Source of the DNA: an uncultured Gammaproteobacteria bacterium
GTDB lineage: Bacteria; Pseudomonadota; Gammaproteobacteria; Steroidobacterales; Foliamicaceae
NCBI GenBank assembly: GCA_951828235.1
Contig: OX639965.1
Coordinates: 2,394,129 to 2,458,128 of the forward strand
Direction: 5' to 3'
DNA length: 64,000 bases
Shown one piece after another: positions 24,323-33,065 of the stretch. A program made the translations under genes and the position numbers. The notes beneath the pieces are model-generated. The model ran no database searches and had not been told where the DNA came from. It saw nothing but the letters and a program-made list of their open reading frames with translations. Within the stretch, counting starts at the first letter, position 1, and each line of letters opens with the position of its first letter.

Positions 24323-24728
24323 ACTCAAGAACCTTGCGCGGATCGGCAAACTCAAGCCGGAACCACCTGCGCGTGCCGAATTGGATGGACTACTGCGTTC
24401 AGGCAGTCGCCGGCTAATCGACAGCCGGCGCAATGATATCAGCCTCGAAAGCCGATTCGACCTTGCTTACAACGCAACTCACGCCTTGGCGCTCGCAGCT
24501 CTTCGGGCTGAAGGCTACCGCGCCCATTCCCGCTACCTGGTCTTTCAATGTCTGCAACACACTGTCGGCCTGTCCAATGCCCAGTGGCGTGTGCTGGACC
24601 AGGCTCACCGCAAGCGCAATCTGGCCGAGTACGAGGGCGAATTGGATGTGGACGAGCAACTGCTTGAAGCTATGCTTCGTGTGGGGCGGGAGGTAGAGCA
24701 GCGGCTAGTCAGTCTGATCGCGGGGTAG
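24309..24728 (+). CDS. HEPN-domain protein partner of MNT
   Basis: A 139-residue all-helical protein. SLESRFDLAYNATHALALAALRAEGYR and HRKRNLAEYEGE follow the HEPN pattern. The RNase motif Rx4-6H is not obvious: the nearest match, RNLAEY, lacks the histidine, so it may be a variant or inactive RNase. It overlaps the MNT gene by 14 bases. The role as toxin is inferred from the pairing. Confidence 0.75.
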   Translation: MPRDELKNLARIGKLKPEPPARAELDGLLRSGSRRLIDSRRNDISLESRFDLAYNATHALALAALRAEGYRAHSRYLVFQCLQHTVGLSNAQWRVLDQAHRKRNLAEYEGELDVDEQLLEAMLRVGREVEQRLVSLIAG

Positions 24729-24755
24729 CAGCATATTGCAAAGGGGAGGGTGATC

Positions 24756-25595
24756 ATGCCGAGATCTCTGCTGACTCATACGCTGGGTGTTGCTGCGGCG
24801 ATGGCCTTGCTCGTCTCAACCGCGGCCACAGCGTCGCAGCGCGTGTTGATCATCGGCGGGGCCGGCCATGCGGGATCGGCGGTCGCCAGGATGCTGATCG
24901 AGCGTGGCGATCACGTCACGGCGTTTGTGCGGTCCACCACCGACCGTTCCAAACTCGAAGGCGTGCCCGTCGACTACGTGGTCGGCGACGCCATGGAGGC
25001 GGACGAAGTGGACGCCGCCCTTCAAGGTAGGCAATTCGACGTGATGTTCGAGACCGTGCAGGTCTGGCCCGGCACTGAGCAAAGCTATACGCAGATGTAC
25101 GAGAACTTCGTTCCCTGGGCCAAACGCATGGGCGTCAGGCAGTTCATCAGCATCGGCGGCGGCTGCGGCGACAACCCCAGGGAAGACTGCCCGCTTAGCC
25201 CGCCGCTGTATGAGTTGTCTCAGGACATGAACCAATCCGAACACCTCCTCCGGGGCTCCGGCGTGCCCTACACCATCATCCGCGTTGGCGTGCTGATTCC
25301 CTCCAACCCTTTTCATCCCGATGCCGACAAGCGCAGCGGCACGTCCTATATGACGACGGATCTGACCAAGTTCGGCGGGGTGCTGCGCGTCGACCTGAAC
25401 GAGCAGATTGTTGCCTGCATCGGCCCCGAGTGCTGCCTCAACAAGACCTTCATCATCGATGATCCCACCATCAAGCCGCAGTTCGATCACTGGATATGCA
25501 AGCGGGCGAACGAAGGCCCCGTCGTCTCCGGAAACGTTCCGGCCTGCGGCGAGATGCCGCGCGTCACCGAAGCACAACTGAGAGGAAACCCATAA
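24756..25595 (+). CDS. Exported NAD(P)-binding SDR/NmrA-like protein
   Basis: A 279-residue protein. A hydrophobic leader (LGVAAAMALLVSTAATAS) precedes a Rossmann domain: RVLIIGGAGHAGSAVARMLI contains the GxxGxxG motif, followed by HVTAFVRSTTD and VDYVVGDAMEADEV. NmrA/atypical SDR-like; no classical YxxxK is evident. A signal peptide on a nucleotide-binding protein is unusual; cofactor in the periplasm would need explanation. GGAGG is 8 bases upstream of the ATG. The DUF1838 gene follows after 2 bases. Confidence 0.8.
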   Translation: MPRSLLTHTLGVAAAMALLVSTAATASQRVLIIGGAGHAGSAVARMLIERGDHVTAFVRSTTDRSKLEGVPVDYVVGDAMEADEVDAALQGRQFDVMFETVQVWPGTEQSYTQMYENFVPWAKRMGVRQFISIGGGCGDNPREDCPLSPPLYELSQDMNQSEHLLRGSGVPYTIIRVGVLIPSNPFHPDADKRSGTSYMTTDLTKFGGVLRVDLNEQIVACIGPECCLNKTFIIDDPTIKPQFDHWICKRANEGPVVSGNVPACGEMPRVTEAQLRGNP

Positions 25596-25597
25596 CC

Positions 25598-26521
25598 ATG
25601 CTGACCCGCCGAGCCGCTCTTGCAACCGCCGGTGCGGCTGCAACCGATTTCTTGCTTCCCACTCCCGCAGACGCCGCGTCACCGCTTCCGCAGCTGGAAT
25701 TTCCGACGCCGGAGTCCCATGTCCGTGCGTTCATCAAGATCCTGGCCAGCCTCGAAGACGACACCATCTTCCACATGTACAAGGGCACCCTGGAAGCCGT
25801 GGTTCCCGGCCGTGCCCCGGTACGGCTGGTCGACAGCACAACCGTCATTCGCCGTGAGGTGGAGGTTCGGCCGGAAGGCCATCAGATCAGCATATGGGAA
25901 GCCACCGTCTATCACGGGCAGGGAGAAACCGAACCGCTCGAGTCGTTCATCAATCCGCTCAACGGCCGCAGAGTGCGGCCTTTTCATCAGCGCGAAGGCC
26001 GCGGTCAGTCCCTGTGGACCGATCAGGGACCGCAGTTCCTGCGCGCCGACGGCTCGCGGGTTTCCCGGTACGGCCCCGATAATCCGTTCGCTATGGAGTG
26101 GTCGCAAGCGGGTGAACGGGTCTGGACTTCGCGATATTCCGCCGGCGTATACCTCAAGCACCCGCTCGATCCGGACACCTGGCCGCTCGAGTACTCCGGC
26201 CCGGACCTCCTGTACTCGGAAAAGACGACCAGCAACGGACTGGTGCGCGAACTCGCCGACCCCTCCATTGCCAGGGCGTCAGCCACCTATTCGCTCAATC
26301 AGTCCATGATCTGGTGGCCCTGGCTGCTCATGGGGCAGCAACCCGGCTTTCTCGTCTGGAACACCAACGGCATCAAACTCCCGAATCGGGATGCGATTGC
26401 ACTCCCGGACCGGAAACTGGTCGAGAAAATCCATCCCACCATCTTCGATTCCGAAGCGCCGTGGGAAGGGCGGGTGAATGCGTGGACGGATTACCCGCAG
26501 ATGCGAACGCCGGAACGCTAA
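25598..26521 (+). CDS. Exported DUF1838 family protein
   Basis: A 307-residue protein with a twin-arginine-like leader (LTRRAALATAGAAATDF) and DUF1838 features: DDTIFHMYKGTLEAVVPG, ESFINPLNGRRVRPFH and a WPWLLMGQQPG segment. The function of the family is unknown; members occur near steroid and terpenoid catabolic genes. It starts 2 bases after the exported SDR stop, so the two are cotranslated and probably work together in the cell envelope. A second DUF1838 gene is at 44691. Confidence 0.8.
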   Translation: MLTRRAALATAGAAATDFLLPTPADAASPLPQLEFPTPESHVRAFIKILASLEDDTIFHMYKGTLEAVVPGRAPVRLVDSTTVIRREVEVRPEGHQISIWEATVYHGQGETEPLESFINPLNGRRVRPFHQREGRGQSLWTDQGPQFLRADGSRVSRYGPDNPFAMEWSQAGERVWTSRYSAGVYLKHPLDPDTWPLEYSGPDLLYSEKTTSNGLVRELADPSIARASATYSLNQSMIWWPWLLMGQQPGFLVWNTNGIKLPNRDAIALPDRKLVEKIHPTIFDSEAPWEGRVNAWTDYPQMRTPER

Positions 26522-26522
26522 A

Positions 26523-26561
26523 TTCCCACCTTCATGGCGTTGTAGCTGAACTCCGCTTCAA
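26523..26561 (-). pseudogene. Tail of an FAD monooxygenase (relic)
   Basis: On the minus strand this encodes LEAEFSYNAMKVGI plus stop, matching the C-terminus MEAEFGYNAMTVEI of the monooxygenase at 34531, with about 3 mismatches in 39 bases against 34536-34574. The MFS gene reads through the same bases in another frame. Confidence 0.65.
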
Positions 26562-27866
26562 GGCAGGTGGCTCGGCTGTTCTTTGCCAGCGCAACAGAAG
26601 CCAGATAGCAACCACCACAAGCGCATTTACGAAGCCCATCAGGAGAAAGGGGCTGCCGGCCCCATAGGCATCAAACAAAAGTCCGCCGACAAAGGTGAGG
26701 GTCACAATGCCGGCTGAACCGGCCACGCCATAGGTACCGAAAACGGTGCCCTTGTAGCCCTCGGGCGCCACCTGGCCGATCAGGACGCCGGCGCTTACGA
26801 TGGCACTGGCCTGGCCAATCCCGACCAGGACGGCCGCGACCCACATCATCGGTCCAAGCGGATCGTCGATCAGCGCCACGCTGATGTAACCCACGCTTGC
26901 GATTGCAAATGAGATTGCAATCCCGACCAGGCGCGGGACCCGATCAAGTAGCGTGCCGATGACGAAAGGCCAAAACAGACCGCAGCCCGCAACCAGACCG
27001 AAAATCATGCCCGCCCGCGCTACGGCTTCGGCCGGCGACATGCCGGCGCCAATGCCTGCCTGCGTGACCCAAAGTGACAAAAAGGTCGTAACAATCACCA
27101 GGTCGCCCTTGGAAGCAAAGGCTGTCAGATAACTCAAGCCCAGCAAGGGATGTTGTTTTACCAGGGTCAGGCCCTTCGCCGTCTGACTGAATATGTTCGG
27201 CGTTGAAGTCGTCGCTCCCGGATTAGGGGCCTGCAGCCCGAAATGAAGAACGATCGCCAGCAGGAGAGCCGCTATTGCGCAGACCCAGAAACTGGCGCGC
27301 AGTGCATTGACGTCGCTCAACCCCAGCTGCCCGAAGAACACCGGAAGCTTTGAGAAAACCGCGATCATTACGACTACGCCCAGAGCGTTGACGATCGCCA
27401 CGACTCCTATCCAGCGACCGCGACATTTGTCGGTGATGTATTCACCCTGGCAAGTCGACATCATCACGGTGCAGGCCGTGGCCCCGATCGCATAAGCGAT
27501 GCGAAGCCCAATCAGCTGCGCCTCACTTGAGGCCAACGGGTAAGTCACAAACCCCACCGCAAGCAGGACCATCGCACCGACATAGATTGGACGACGGCCT
27601 ACGCGGTCGGACCAGGCGCCTATGAGGCCGCAGATCGCGATCTGCGTGATTTCCTGCAACGACACGAGCAGGCCGGCCAGCGAGCCTTGCTCTCCTTCAG
27701 GAATTCCCAGCAGAGCAAAAACGTACGGATTCATGAAGTTCAGGAACGTCACGAAGCCAATCGTCCAGAAGCCCGCGAACAATATGGTCAGGGCATTTTT
27801 CCTGCTGACGTCCCTCTCCAGGACGAGAGGGCCAAGACGCGCGTAACCAGCTTCGCTGGAGGTCAC
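26532..27866 (-). CDS. MFS transporter
   Basis: A 444-residue major facilitator with about 12 membrane segments. GAWSDRVGRRPIYVG is the loop 2-3 signature, and EGYKGTVFGTYGVAGSAGIV is in the second half. The GTG at 27866 with GGGAG upstream is the likely start. The extreme C-terminus (ALKRSSATTP) is read out of frame from a relic of an FAD monooxygenase tail, so a deletion probably fused the two ends. It lies 31 bases after the SDR gene in the same orientation. It is a paralogue of the MFS gene at 54085. The substrate is unknown. Confidence 0.88.
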   Translation of the reverse strand: MTSSEAGYARLGPLVLERDVSRKNALTILFAGFWTIGFVTFLNFMNPYVFALLGIPEGEQGSLAGLLVSLQEITQIAICGLIGAWSDRVGRRPIYVGAMVLLAVGFVTYPLASSEAQLIGLRIAYAIGATACTVMMSTCQGEYITDKCRGRWIGVVAIVNALGVVVMIAVFSKLPVFFGQLGLSDVNALRASFWVCAIAALLLAIVLHFGLQAPNPGATTSTPNIFSQTAKGLTLVKQHPLLGLSYLTAFASKGDLVIVTTFLSLWVTQAGIGAGMSPAEAVARAGMIFGLVAGCGLFWPFVIGTLLDRVPRLVGIAISFAIASVGYISVALIDDPLGPMMWVAAVLVGIGQASAIVSAGVLIGQVAPEGYKGTVFGTYGVAGSAGIVTLTFVGGLLFDAYGAGSPFLLMGFVNALVVVAIWLLLRWQRTAEPPALKRSSATTP

Positions 27867-27897
27867 GGAAGGTGCTCCCGTAGTTTCAAGGAGTATT

Positions 27898-28635
27898 TCA
27901 CCAGGCCTGAAGCTCACGATCCCGATAAAAGCCGCCGCTCGGTCCATCTTTGCCCAGCGTCGCGGCCCAGACGATGCCCTCGGCTCCTTCGGGAACAGGA
28001 CGGCCTCCGCGTGCCGCCAGGCGCGGAGAAGTCGCGGTAAACCCGGGACAAACTGCGTTGACCTTGATGCTTGTCTCCCGAAGCTCCGTGGCGAGTTTTG
28101 CCGTCAGTGCGTTCAGCGCCGCCTTTCCAATGCCGTAGGAAGGGTCCAGGGGTATTTTGCTGTTAAGCCCCCACACCGGATCTGCGTGCAATCCCGCACT
28201 GCTGGACACATTGACGATGCGGCCGGCATCACTTTTGCGAAGAAGGGGCAGGGTCGCCTGGATCAGTCGCCAGGTTTCGAACAGCGTGACATCAACGACG
28301 CGATGCGCGGTCTCCAGATCGACGGCCGAAACAGATGATGCATCCGGCGTGGAGCCGGTCGCATTGTTGACAAGAATGTCCAGGTGGCCATGGCGCTCTT
28401 CGATAAGGCGGGCAATTGCCTGGACACTTTCATCGCTTGATATGTCGAGCTGATGATCGTGAACGTCCAGACCCTGGCCGCGCAGCCCTTCGGCCAGTGC
28501 CTGGGCCCTGGACGGATCTCGTGCCGTCAAAAAGACTGTTATGCCTTGCCCGGCAAGTTGCCTGCAGATTTCCAGGCCCAGCCCCTGGGAACGGCTGCAG
28601 CCGGTTACAAGCGCCACGCGGGGTGCATTGCTCAT
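27898..28635 (-). CDS. Short-chain dehydrogenase/reductase
   Basis: A 245-residue classical SDR. The cofactor motif VTGCSRSQGLGLE, the ILVNNATG strand, the catalytic Ser in IVNVSSSAG and the YxxxK in PSYGIGKAAL are all visible. The start overlaps the preceding stop by ATGA. It lies between an NTF2-like protein and an MFS transporter, pointing to a small catabolic or modification operon. The substrate is not deducible. Confidence 0.92.
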   Translation of the reverse strand: MSNAPRVALVTGCSRSQGLGLEICRQLAGQGITVFLTARDPSRAQALAEGLRGQGLDVHDHQLDISSDESVQAIARLIEERHGHLDILVNNATGSTPDASSVSAVDLETAHRVVDVTLFETWRLIQATLPLLRKSDAGRIVNVSSSAGLHADPVWGLNSKIPLDPSYGIGKAALNALTAKLATELRETSIKVNAVCPGFTATSPRLAARGGRPVPEGAEGIVWAATLGKDGPSGGFYRDRELQAW

Positions 28636-29159
28636 CTGACGCGGCACGGGATGCGGCAATTGCGGCAATCGGACTCGCAGATGCTTTCGATCAGCCGCCG
28701 AAATTCCGGGCGGACCTTGTCTTCCTTGTCGGCGAAGACGCTCCTGTAGGCCGCCGGGTGTGTGCAGGCTTCGATGTATGTGTTCATCTTCCAGCCGTCG
28801 GACGTGCGGTTGAAAACCGCGACTCCCGGATCCGTTCCACTGGCCGCCGGACCGTTCAGTGCCTTGATGTCCCATTCAGTATCAAAGAAGACGACTGCCA
28901 CGTTGTCCCCGACCATCTTGGGGCGAATGTTCCTGAAGCCGTACCACAAAGCGACAATCAACTCCCGCTTTCGCTCAGGCGACCAGTATCGCTTCAATTC
29001 TTCCCAGGTGGTGAAAACGTCCGACTTTTCCATTGGCCGGTAATAGGGAGGCTGATCCGTATCCCACATTTCAATGAGCGACGAATAGTCATCCTGATCG
29101 TTCCACCGCTGTTCATATTCCGCAAAGAACGCTTCCATTTCCTGCTGCAGGTCGCTCAT
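28632..29159 (-). CDS. NTF2-like/SnoaL-type protein
   Basis: A 175-residue protein of the nuclear transport factor 2 fold: FFAEYEQRWNDQDDYSSLIEMWD at the N-terminus and VAVVFFDTEWDIKAL, VAVFNRTSDGWKMNTYIEAC for the strands. Such proteins are often isomerases or ligand-binding accessory enzymes. The ATG at 29159 has AGAGG upstream. The stop overlaps the SDR start by ATGA. C-terminal CESDCRNCRIPC carries four cysteines that could bind metal. Confidence 0.7.
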   Translation of the reverse strand: MSDLQQEMEAFFAEYEQRWNDQDDYSSLIEMWDTDQPPYYRPMEKSDVFTTWEELKRYWSPERKRELIVALWYGFRNIRPKMVGDNVAVVFFDTEWDIKALNGPAASGTDPGVAVFNRTSDGWKMNTYIEACTHPAAYRSVFADKEDKVRPEFRRLIESICESDCRNCRIPCRVR

Positions 29160-29285
29160 GAGGAATCCTCTCTTGTTCGTCAAATCTCCGCCATCATGGC
29201 GTTATGGCCAGAGAGTCTTCCATTCCCAGGGCTACCAGTTGACCGGGATCGAGGAAGCTGTCCATGCAAGTCGAAATTGGGCGGA

Positions 29286-29648
29286 CTACAAGTACGCGAG
29301 CGAATCGAGTTTCTCGATAGCCTGCAGCACCTCGTCAGTTCGCCCATCGTGAATCAACTCAATCGCAGTTTTTCCGTCCAATAGATCATTGCGCGAATAG
29401 AGCCACAAGCGAGTCTCGTCCGCGCTGTAGAAATCCGCGAGCCTGAACACCACATACCTGAGATCCGACAATATCAACTGTGTCTTCGCGCGCGGCGCAG
29501 CAATACCGTTGGACCAGCGGGAAACTGTCGCCCTGGGAACTTGCGCAATGTTGGCGACATCCACCCCGGAGAGCTTCCCACGATCCCGGAGGTCCCTGAT
29601 TATCCTGATTACAGCGCTTTGAGTCATGACTCCAAAATTAAGTCTCAC
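29286..29648 (-). CDS. Xre/MbcA-like HTH protein of the defence island
   Basis: A 120-residue protein with an N-terminal helix-turn-helix (SGVDVANIAQVPRATVSRWSNG) and a C-terminal segment ALYSRNDLL-like DGKTAIELIHDGRTDEVLQAIEKL, matching the DUF2384 (Xre/MbcA/ParS) toxin-binding domain. No RES toxin gene lies beside it. The GTG at 29648 overlaps the stop of the primase-helicase gene by 4 bases (GTGA), so it is coupled to it; an ATG at 29627 is an alternative. It is probably the regulator of, or an accessory to, the island. Confidence 0.75.
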   Translation of the reverse strand: MRLNFGVMTQSAVIRIIRDLRDRGKLSGVDVANIAQVPRATVSRWSNGIAAPRAKTQLILSDLRYVVFRLADFYSADETRLWLYSRNDLLDGKTAIELIHDGRTDEVLQAIEKLDSLAYL

Positions 29649-32077
29649 AAAACAGTGGGGATGCCGGGCCGTTCGACCGTGTAGCCGAGGTTTCCGTAAC
29701 CCTTGATGCGCTTGCTGCCCATGCGGCTCAGGACCGGCACCGCGTCGTCAAGATAGTCGTAGACCAGTACTTCCTGCTTCTGCGGATGAAGCCGGTGCAG
29801 GCGGCCGACGTACTGGGCCAGCGTTCCCTTCCACGACACGGGCATCGCCAGGAACAGCGTGTCGAGCCGCGCATCGTCGAAACCCTCCCCGATATAGCGC
29901 CCGGTCGCGACCAGGACCCGTTCTTCACCGTCGGGAATGTCCTCAAGGCGCTGGATGATCTCGCGGCGCTGTTTCGCCCCCATACCTCCGCGGAGAAGCA
30001 GCACATTGCGTGCGGAGCGCTCAAGCCTTTCGGCAAGCCGGCGGGCATGGTTCTTGCGCTCGGTGAGAAGGATAGGCGAGCGCCCGGCTTCCAATGCCGC
30101 CAGCAGATCATCGAGTATCAGCTCGTTGCGAGCCTCGTCATCGGCCAGCGCGGCGTAGATATGCTGGATCGGCAGTTGGTCGGCATCGAGGGCTGTCGGC
30201 AGGTGAAATTGAGTGGGGCGCAGGATTGCCCGGTGTTGGAACGGGCGGTGAAGGGCTTCCGCCTTCGCATTCGTTCGGAATCGGACGGGGCCGCACTGCA
30301 TGAAAACGATGGGGTGGTGCCCGTCCTTGCGCGTGACGGTGGCCGACAGCCCAAGCACGTACTTTGCCTTTGCCCGGCGCGCTACCGCCTCGAAACTGAC
30401 CGCCGACAAATGGTGGCACTCGTCAACGATGAGATGCCCGTATTCCGCGACGATGTCGTCCACCGTTTTTCCCTGTTCGAGGCTCTGGATCGTAGCGACA
30501 TCCACGATGCCGCCGGGCTTGCGCCTGCCGCCTCCGATTCGCCCGATCGCAGAAGCAGGAAGATTCAGAAATGCTCGGAGGTGCGCGATCCACTGATCCA
30601 TCAGTTGGCGTCGGTGAACGAGAACGAGCGTGTTAACGCCGCGCTTGGCAATGATTGACGCTGCAACGACTGTCTTGCCGAACCCGGTCGCCGCTGCAAG
30701 CACTCCGGTGTCATGTGCGAGCAGCGCATCGGCAGCGAACCGCTGCTTACTCGTAAGTTCCCCGAGAAAGGCTGCATCGACAGGACGGCCGGGATTGCGT
30801 TCGTCCTGGAGATCCAGGCCGACGCCAACCTCTTCGAGCAATTCTTGCATTGCCTCACAGCAGCCTCGCGGAAGCGCGATGTGGTGAGACAAAAGCTCTG
30901 CGCAGGCGACGACGCGCGGAATGCCGAAGGTGGATCGCCGCATCGCCTGCGCTCGATAGAACTCCGGGTTCTGGAAGGCGGCGAGGCGCACAAGCCGATT
31001 GACCAGACCCGGCGGTAGTCCGGTACGTGGAATATAGAGTTGGTCCGCCAGGACGGGCTCGATCCGCTCCGGAAGCGGTCCCGCGATCGATTGCGCGGGA
31101 CGGCGCCGCGAAGGCGGTGCTGTCCAGGGCTCCCTTTCTTCCTCCTCCAGCGGCAAGCGGAGGCCCATGACTCCACCCTGCAGCGTAGCCGCATCCACAA
31201 TCGCCTTTGCCTCCGCTGATGTGAGAAGGCGGAGCGATGAAAGAAACGCCCACTGATCCTCAAGTGGCGCGAAGCTGTCGTCAAGGAACACCGTGTTGCC
31301 GAGCCTGCGCGGCCCGCCTTGCAGGGGCAGTGCGATGAGGCTTCCGAAGCCGCCCTCCGGCAGGTTGTCTTGGCTTGGGAAGAACCGGTCATAAGATTTG
31401 AACCCAATGTCGGGGGCGCTCTCCATCGCTTCGGTGAGAAGGTGCGAAGCGAGACGGCGGGCGAGCAGCGCCGGCAACGGTTCTGCGAAGAAAATCCAGA
31501 TGTGTCCTCCGTTGCCTGAACGCGAGCGTTCAAGCCCTGCCGGCACTCCTTTGGACCGGCAGGAGGCGAGGAATGCGGCGGCATCGGTCCGCCAGGTTGC
31601 TTTGTCGAAGTCGGCAGCAATAAACTGGCACGTGCCGTCCGGCGACATGGGGTACACACCAAGAGTATCTCGGCCGCGAAGGTGTGCGTCGATCGCCTCG
31701 TCGGTGACGGTAAGAAAGGCTTGGTTCGGGCAGACGCCGCACTTGATCCTGGGCTTTCCGCAAAGGCGCGGTTTCCATTCATTGGCGCATACTGGCGCAT
31801 AACCCGCCTTGGCCGCGCGAGCGTTCTCCCAGCGTTTCGGATAGACATCGACGCGGCCACGAAAGAGCGATCGGAACAGCTTGATCTTGTCGCTCGGAGA
31901 AGAACGATCGGTTACCGCCATCGTGGAAGGGCCGTTTTCCGCCTCGGCCGAAACCCTGGGCTCGATCTCCGCGAGCCGAGTTTCGAGTGCTTCTCTCTCA
32001 GCCGCGAGATGCGCGAGACGCTCCCGAATCCGCACGGCCTCGTCGGTTTTGCAGTCGTGGGGCGCCAATAGGGTCAC
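29645..32077 (-). CDS. TOTE-type primase-helicase
   Basis: An 810-residue fusion. Residues 11-48 are a predicted coiled coil; 95-118 hold a Cys cluster (VCANEW, RLCGKPRIKCGVC) that could bind zinc; 130-290 form an archaeo-eukaryotic primase domain of the TOTE conflict type with the catalytic pair in FIAADFDKATW (Asp156, Asp158) and SGNGGHIWIFF (His192), then GGFGSLIALPLQGG. The C-terminal half is a superfamily 2 helicase with AAATGFGKTVVAA, VDECHHL and LSATVTRKDG. Such proteins belong to anti-invader conflict systems. It is followed by the Xre/MbcA gene and preceded by the nuclease and methyltransferase genes on the same strand. Confidence 0.88.
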   Translation of the reverse strand: MTLLAPHDCKTDEAVRIRERLAHLAAEREALETRLAEIEPRVSAEAENGPSTMAVTDRSSPSDKIKLFRSLFRGRVDVYPKRWENARAAKAGYAPVCANEWKPRLCGKPRIKCGVCPNQAFLTVTDEAIDAHLRGRDTLGVYPMSPDGTCQFIAADFDKATWRTDAAAFLASCRSKGVPAGLERSRSGNGGHIWIFFAEPLPALLARRLASHLLTEAMESAPDIGFKSYDRFFPSQDNLPEGGFGSLIALPLQGGPRRLGNTVFLDDSFAPLEDQWAFLSSLRLLTSAEAKAIVDAATLQGGVMGLRLPLEEEEREPWTAPPSRRRPAQSIAGPLPERIEPVLADQLYIPRTGLPPGLVNRLVRLAAFQNPEFYRAQAMRRSTFGIPRVVACAELLSHHIALPRGCCEAMQELLEEVGVGLDLQDERNPGRPVDAAFLGELTSKQRFAADALLAHDTGVLAAATGFGKTVVAASIIAKRGVNTLVLVHRRQLMDQWIAHLRAFLNLPASAIGRIGGGRRKPGGIVDVATIQSLEQGKTVDDIVAEYGHLIVDECHHLSAVSFEAVARRAKAKYVLGLSATVTRKDGHHPIVFMQCGPVRFRTNAKAEALHRPFQHRAILRPTQFHLPTALDADQLPIQHIYAALADDEARNELILDDLLAALEAGRSPILLTERKNHARRLAERLERSARNVLLLRGGMGAKQRREIIQRLEDIPDGEERVLVATGRYIGEGFDDARLDTLFLAMPVSWKGTLAQYVGRLHRLHPQKQEVLVYDYLDDAVPVLSRMGSKRIKGYGNLGYTVERPGIPTVL

Positions 32078-32205
32078 CCCACAATGCTACCGTCAAGCCA
32101 TTTCCGCAGCCAATGAAACCACTCTGTCCACTCACCTGCGCCCATTGATTGAACGCGCATAACCTAAGATTCAAAGGACTCGGGGACAGGTTCCTTGGTT
32201 TGCAG

Positions 32206-33060
32206 CTAATCCGTGCGAGGCGCACGTGAAGCGGCTACTCGATACTCCTCCAGGTCCTGATCCGTAAGTTCTCCGGTCGGTACCAGTGAGTAGTGTCGCT
32301 CCCTGGTGATGGAGATCTGATTGCCGGATTCTGAGAACTCGAATAGGGCAATCGATTTGTCGTCCAGGAATTGAGTTGCAATCGGCCGCGCGGTCAGATT
32401 GCCGAATTTCTGCTTTGCTACAAGAAAGTCCTGCCAGATCTGAATAATGCTCAAGCGGTCTGTTCCGCCTTTTGCCTGCACGGGGAAGATATGGTGGCTT
32501 CCGTGCCTGTCGATGCCCACGTAGAGTTCATCCGTTTCCACCTGCGCCTTGGATGATTTGGCGCCGCCCGCTCCTTGAACTTCAACGCTGGTTCGGAAAT
32601 GGTTTTGAAGCGAGTAGCAAGCCATGCCCGTGAATATGTCGAGCAGTCGGCTATATCGGACCATTGCCAGGAGTGCCTGCTCATCCGACATGGCGTAACG
32701 GGAGATCAGCCCCGGCGTGGAGTCCGGCACTTTGATTCTGGCAAGTCCCGCTCGTGGCTCAATCTGGTTGATCGCCACCGGACGAAAAGCGTAGTGGCTT
32801 CTTCCGGCCGGAAAGAGCGCCCACGTCATTCCTTGCGGCGCAAGCTTGTCAATCTCCTCCGGCATATTGGTTCGATATCGAATGGAATAGACGATATCTC
32901 CCAGATTCTTCGGCACCTCCAAGCCAAGGTTTCGAGCTGCTTCTGCAAGTTCCGAACGAGGAAAAGAAACCTCGATCGATCCGTCCTGAAAGTTGCGGCG
33001 GAACACCCACTTGATGATGTCGAGGTAGCGGTTTTGCGAGGTGTCGCGGTTGCCAGGCAT
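32206..33060 (-). CDS. Restriction endonuclease-like protein
   Basis: A 284-residue protein. Its central region VETDELYVGI, then HHIFPVQAKGGTDRL, has the E-x-D ... (Q)xK arrangement of a PD-(D/E)xK nuclease core. It lies 5 bases after the methyltransferase stop in the same direction, the usual layout of a type II restriction-modification pair. The recognition sequence is unknown. The N-terminal half (RRNFQDGSIEVSFPRSELAEAA) may hold the DNA-binding part. The 129 bases to the primase-helicase gene show no obvious terminator. Confidence 0.75.
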   Translation of the reverse strand: MPGNRDTSQNRYLDIIKWVFRRNFQDGSIEVSFPRSELAEAARNLGLEVPKNLGDIVYSIRYRTNMPEEIDKLAPQGMTWALFPAGRSHYAFRPVAINQIEPRAGLARIKVPDSTPGLISRYAMSDEQALLAMVRYSRLLDIFTGMACYSLQNHFRTSVEVQGAGGAKSSKAQVETDELYVGIDRHGSHHIFPVQAKGGTDRLSIIQIWQDFLVAKQKFGNLTARPIATQFLDDKSIALFEFSESGNQISITRERHYSLVPTGELTDQDLEEYRVAASRAPRTD

Positions 33061-33065
33061 TTTGG

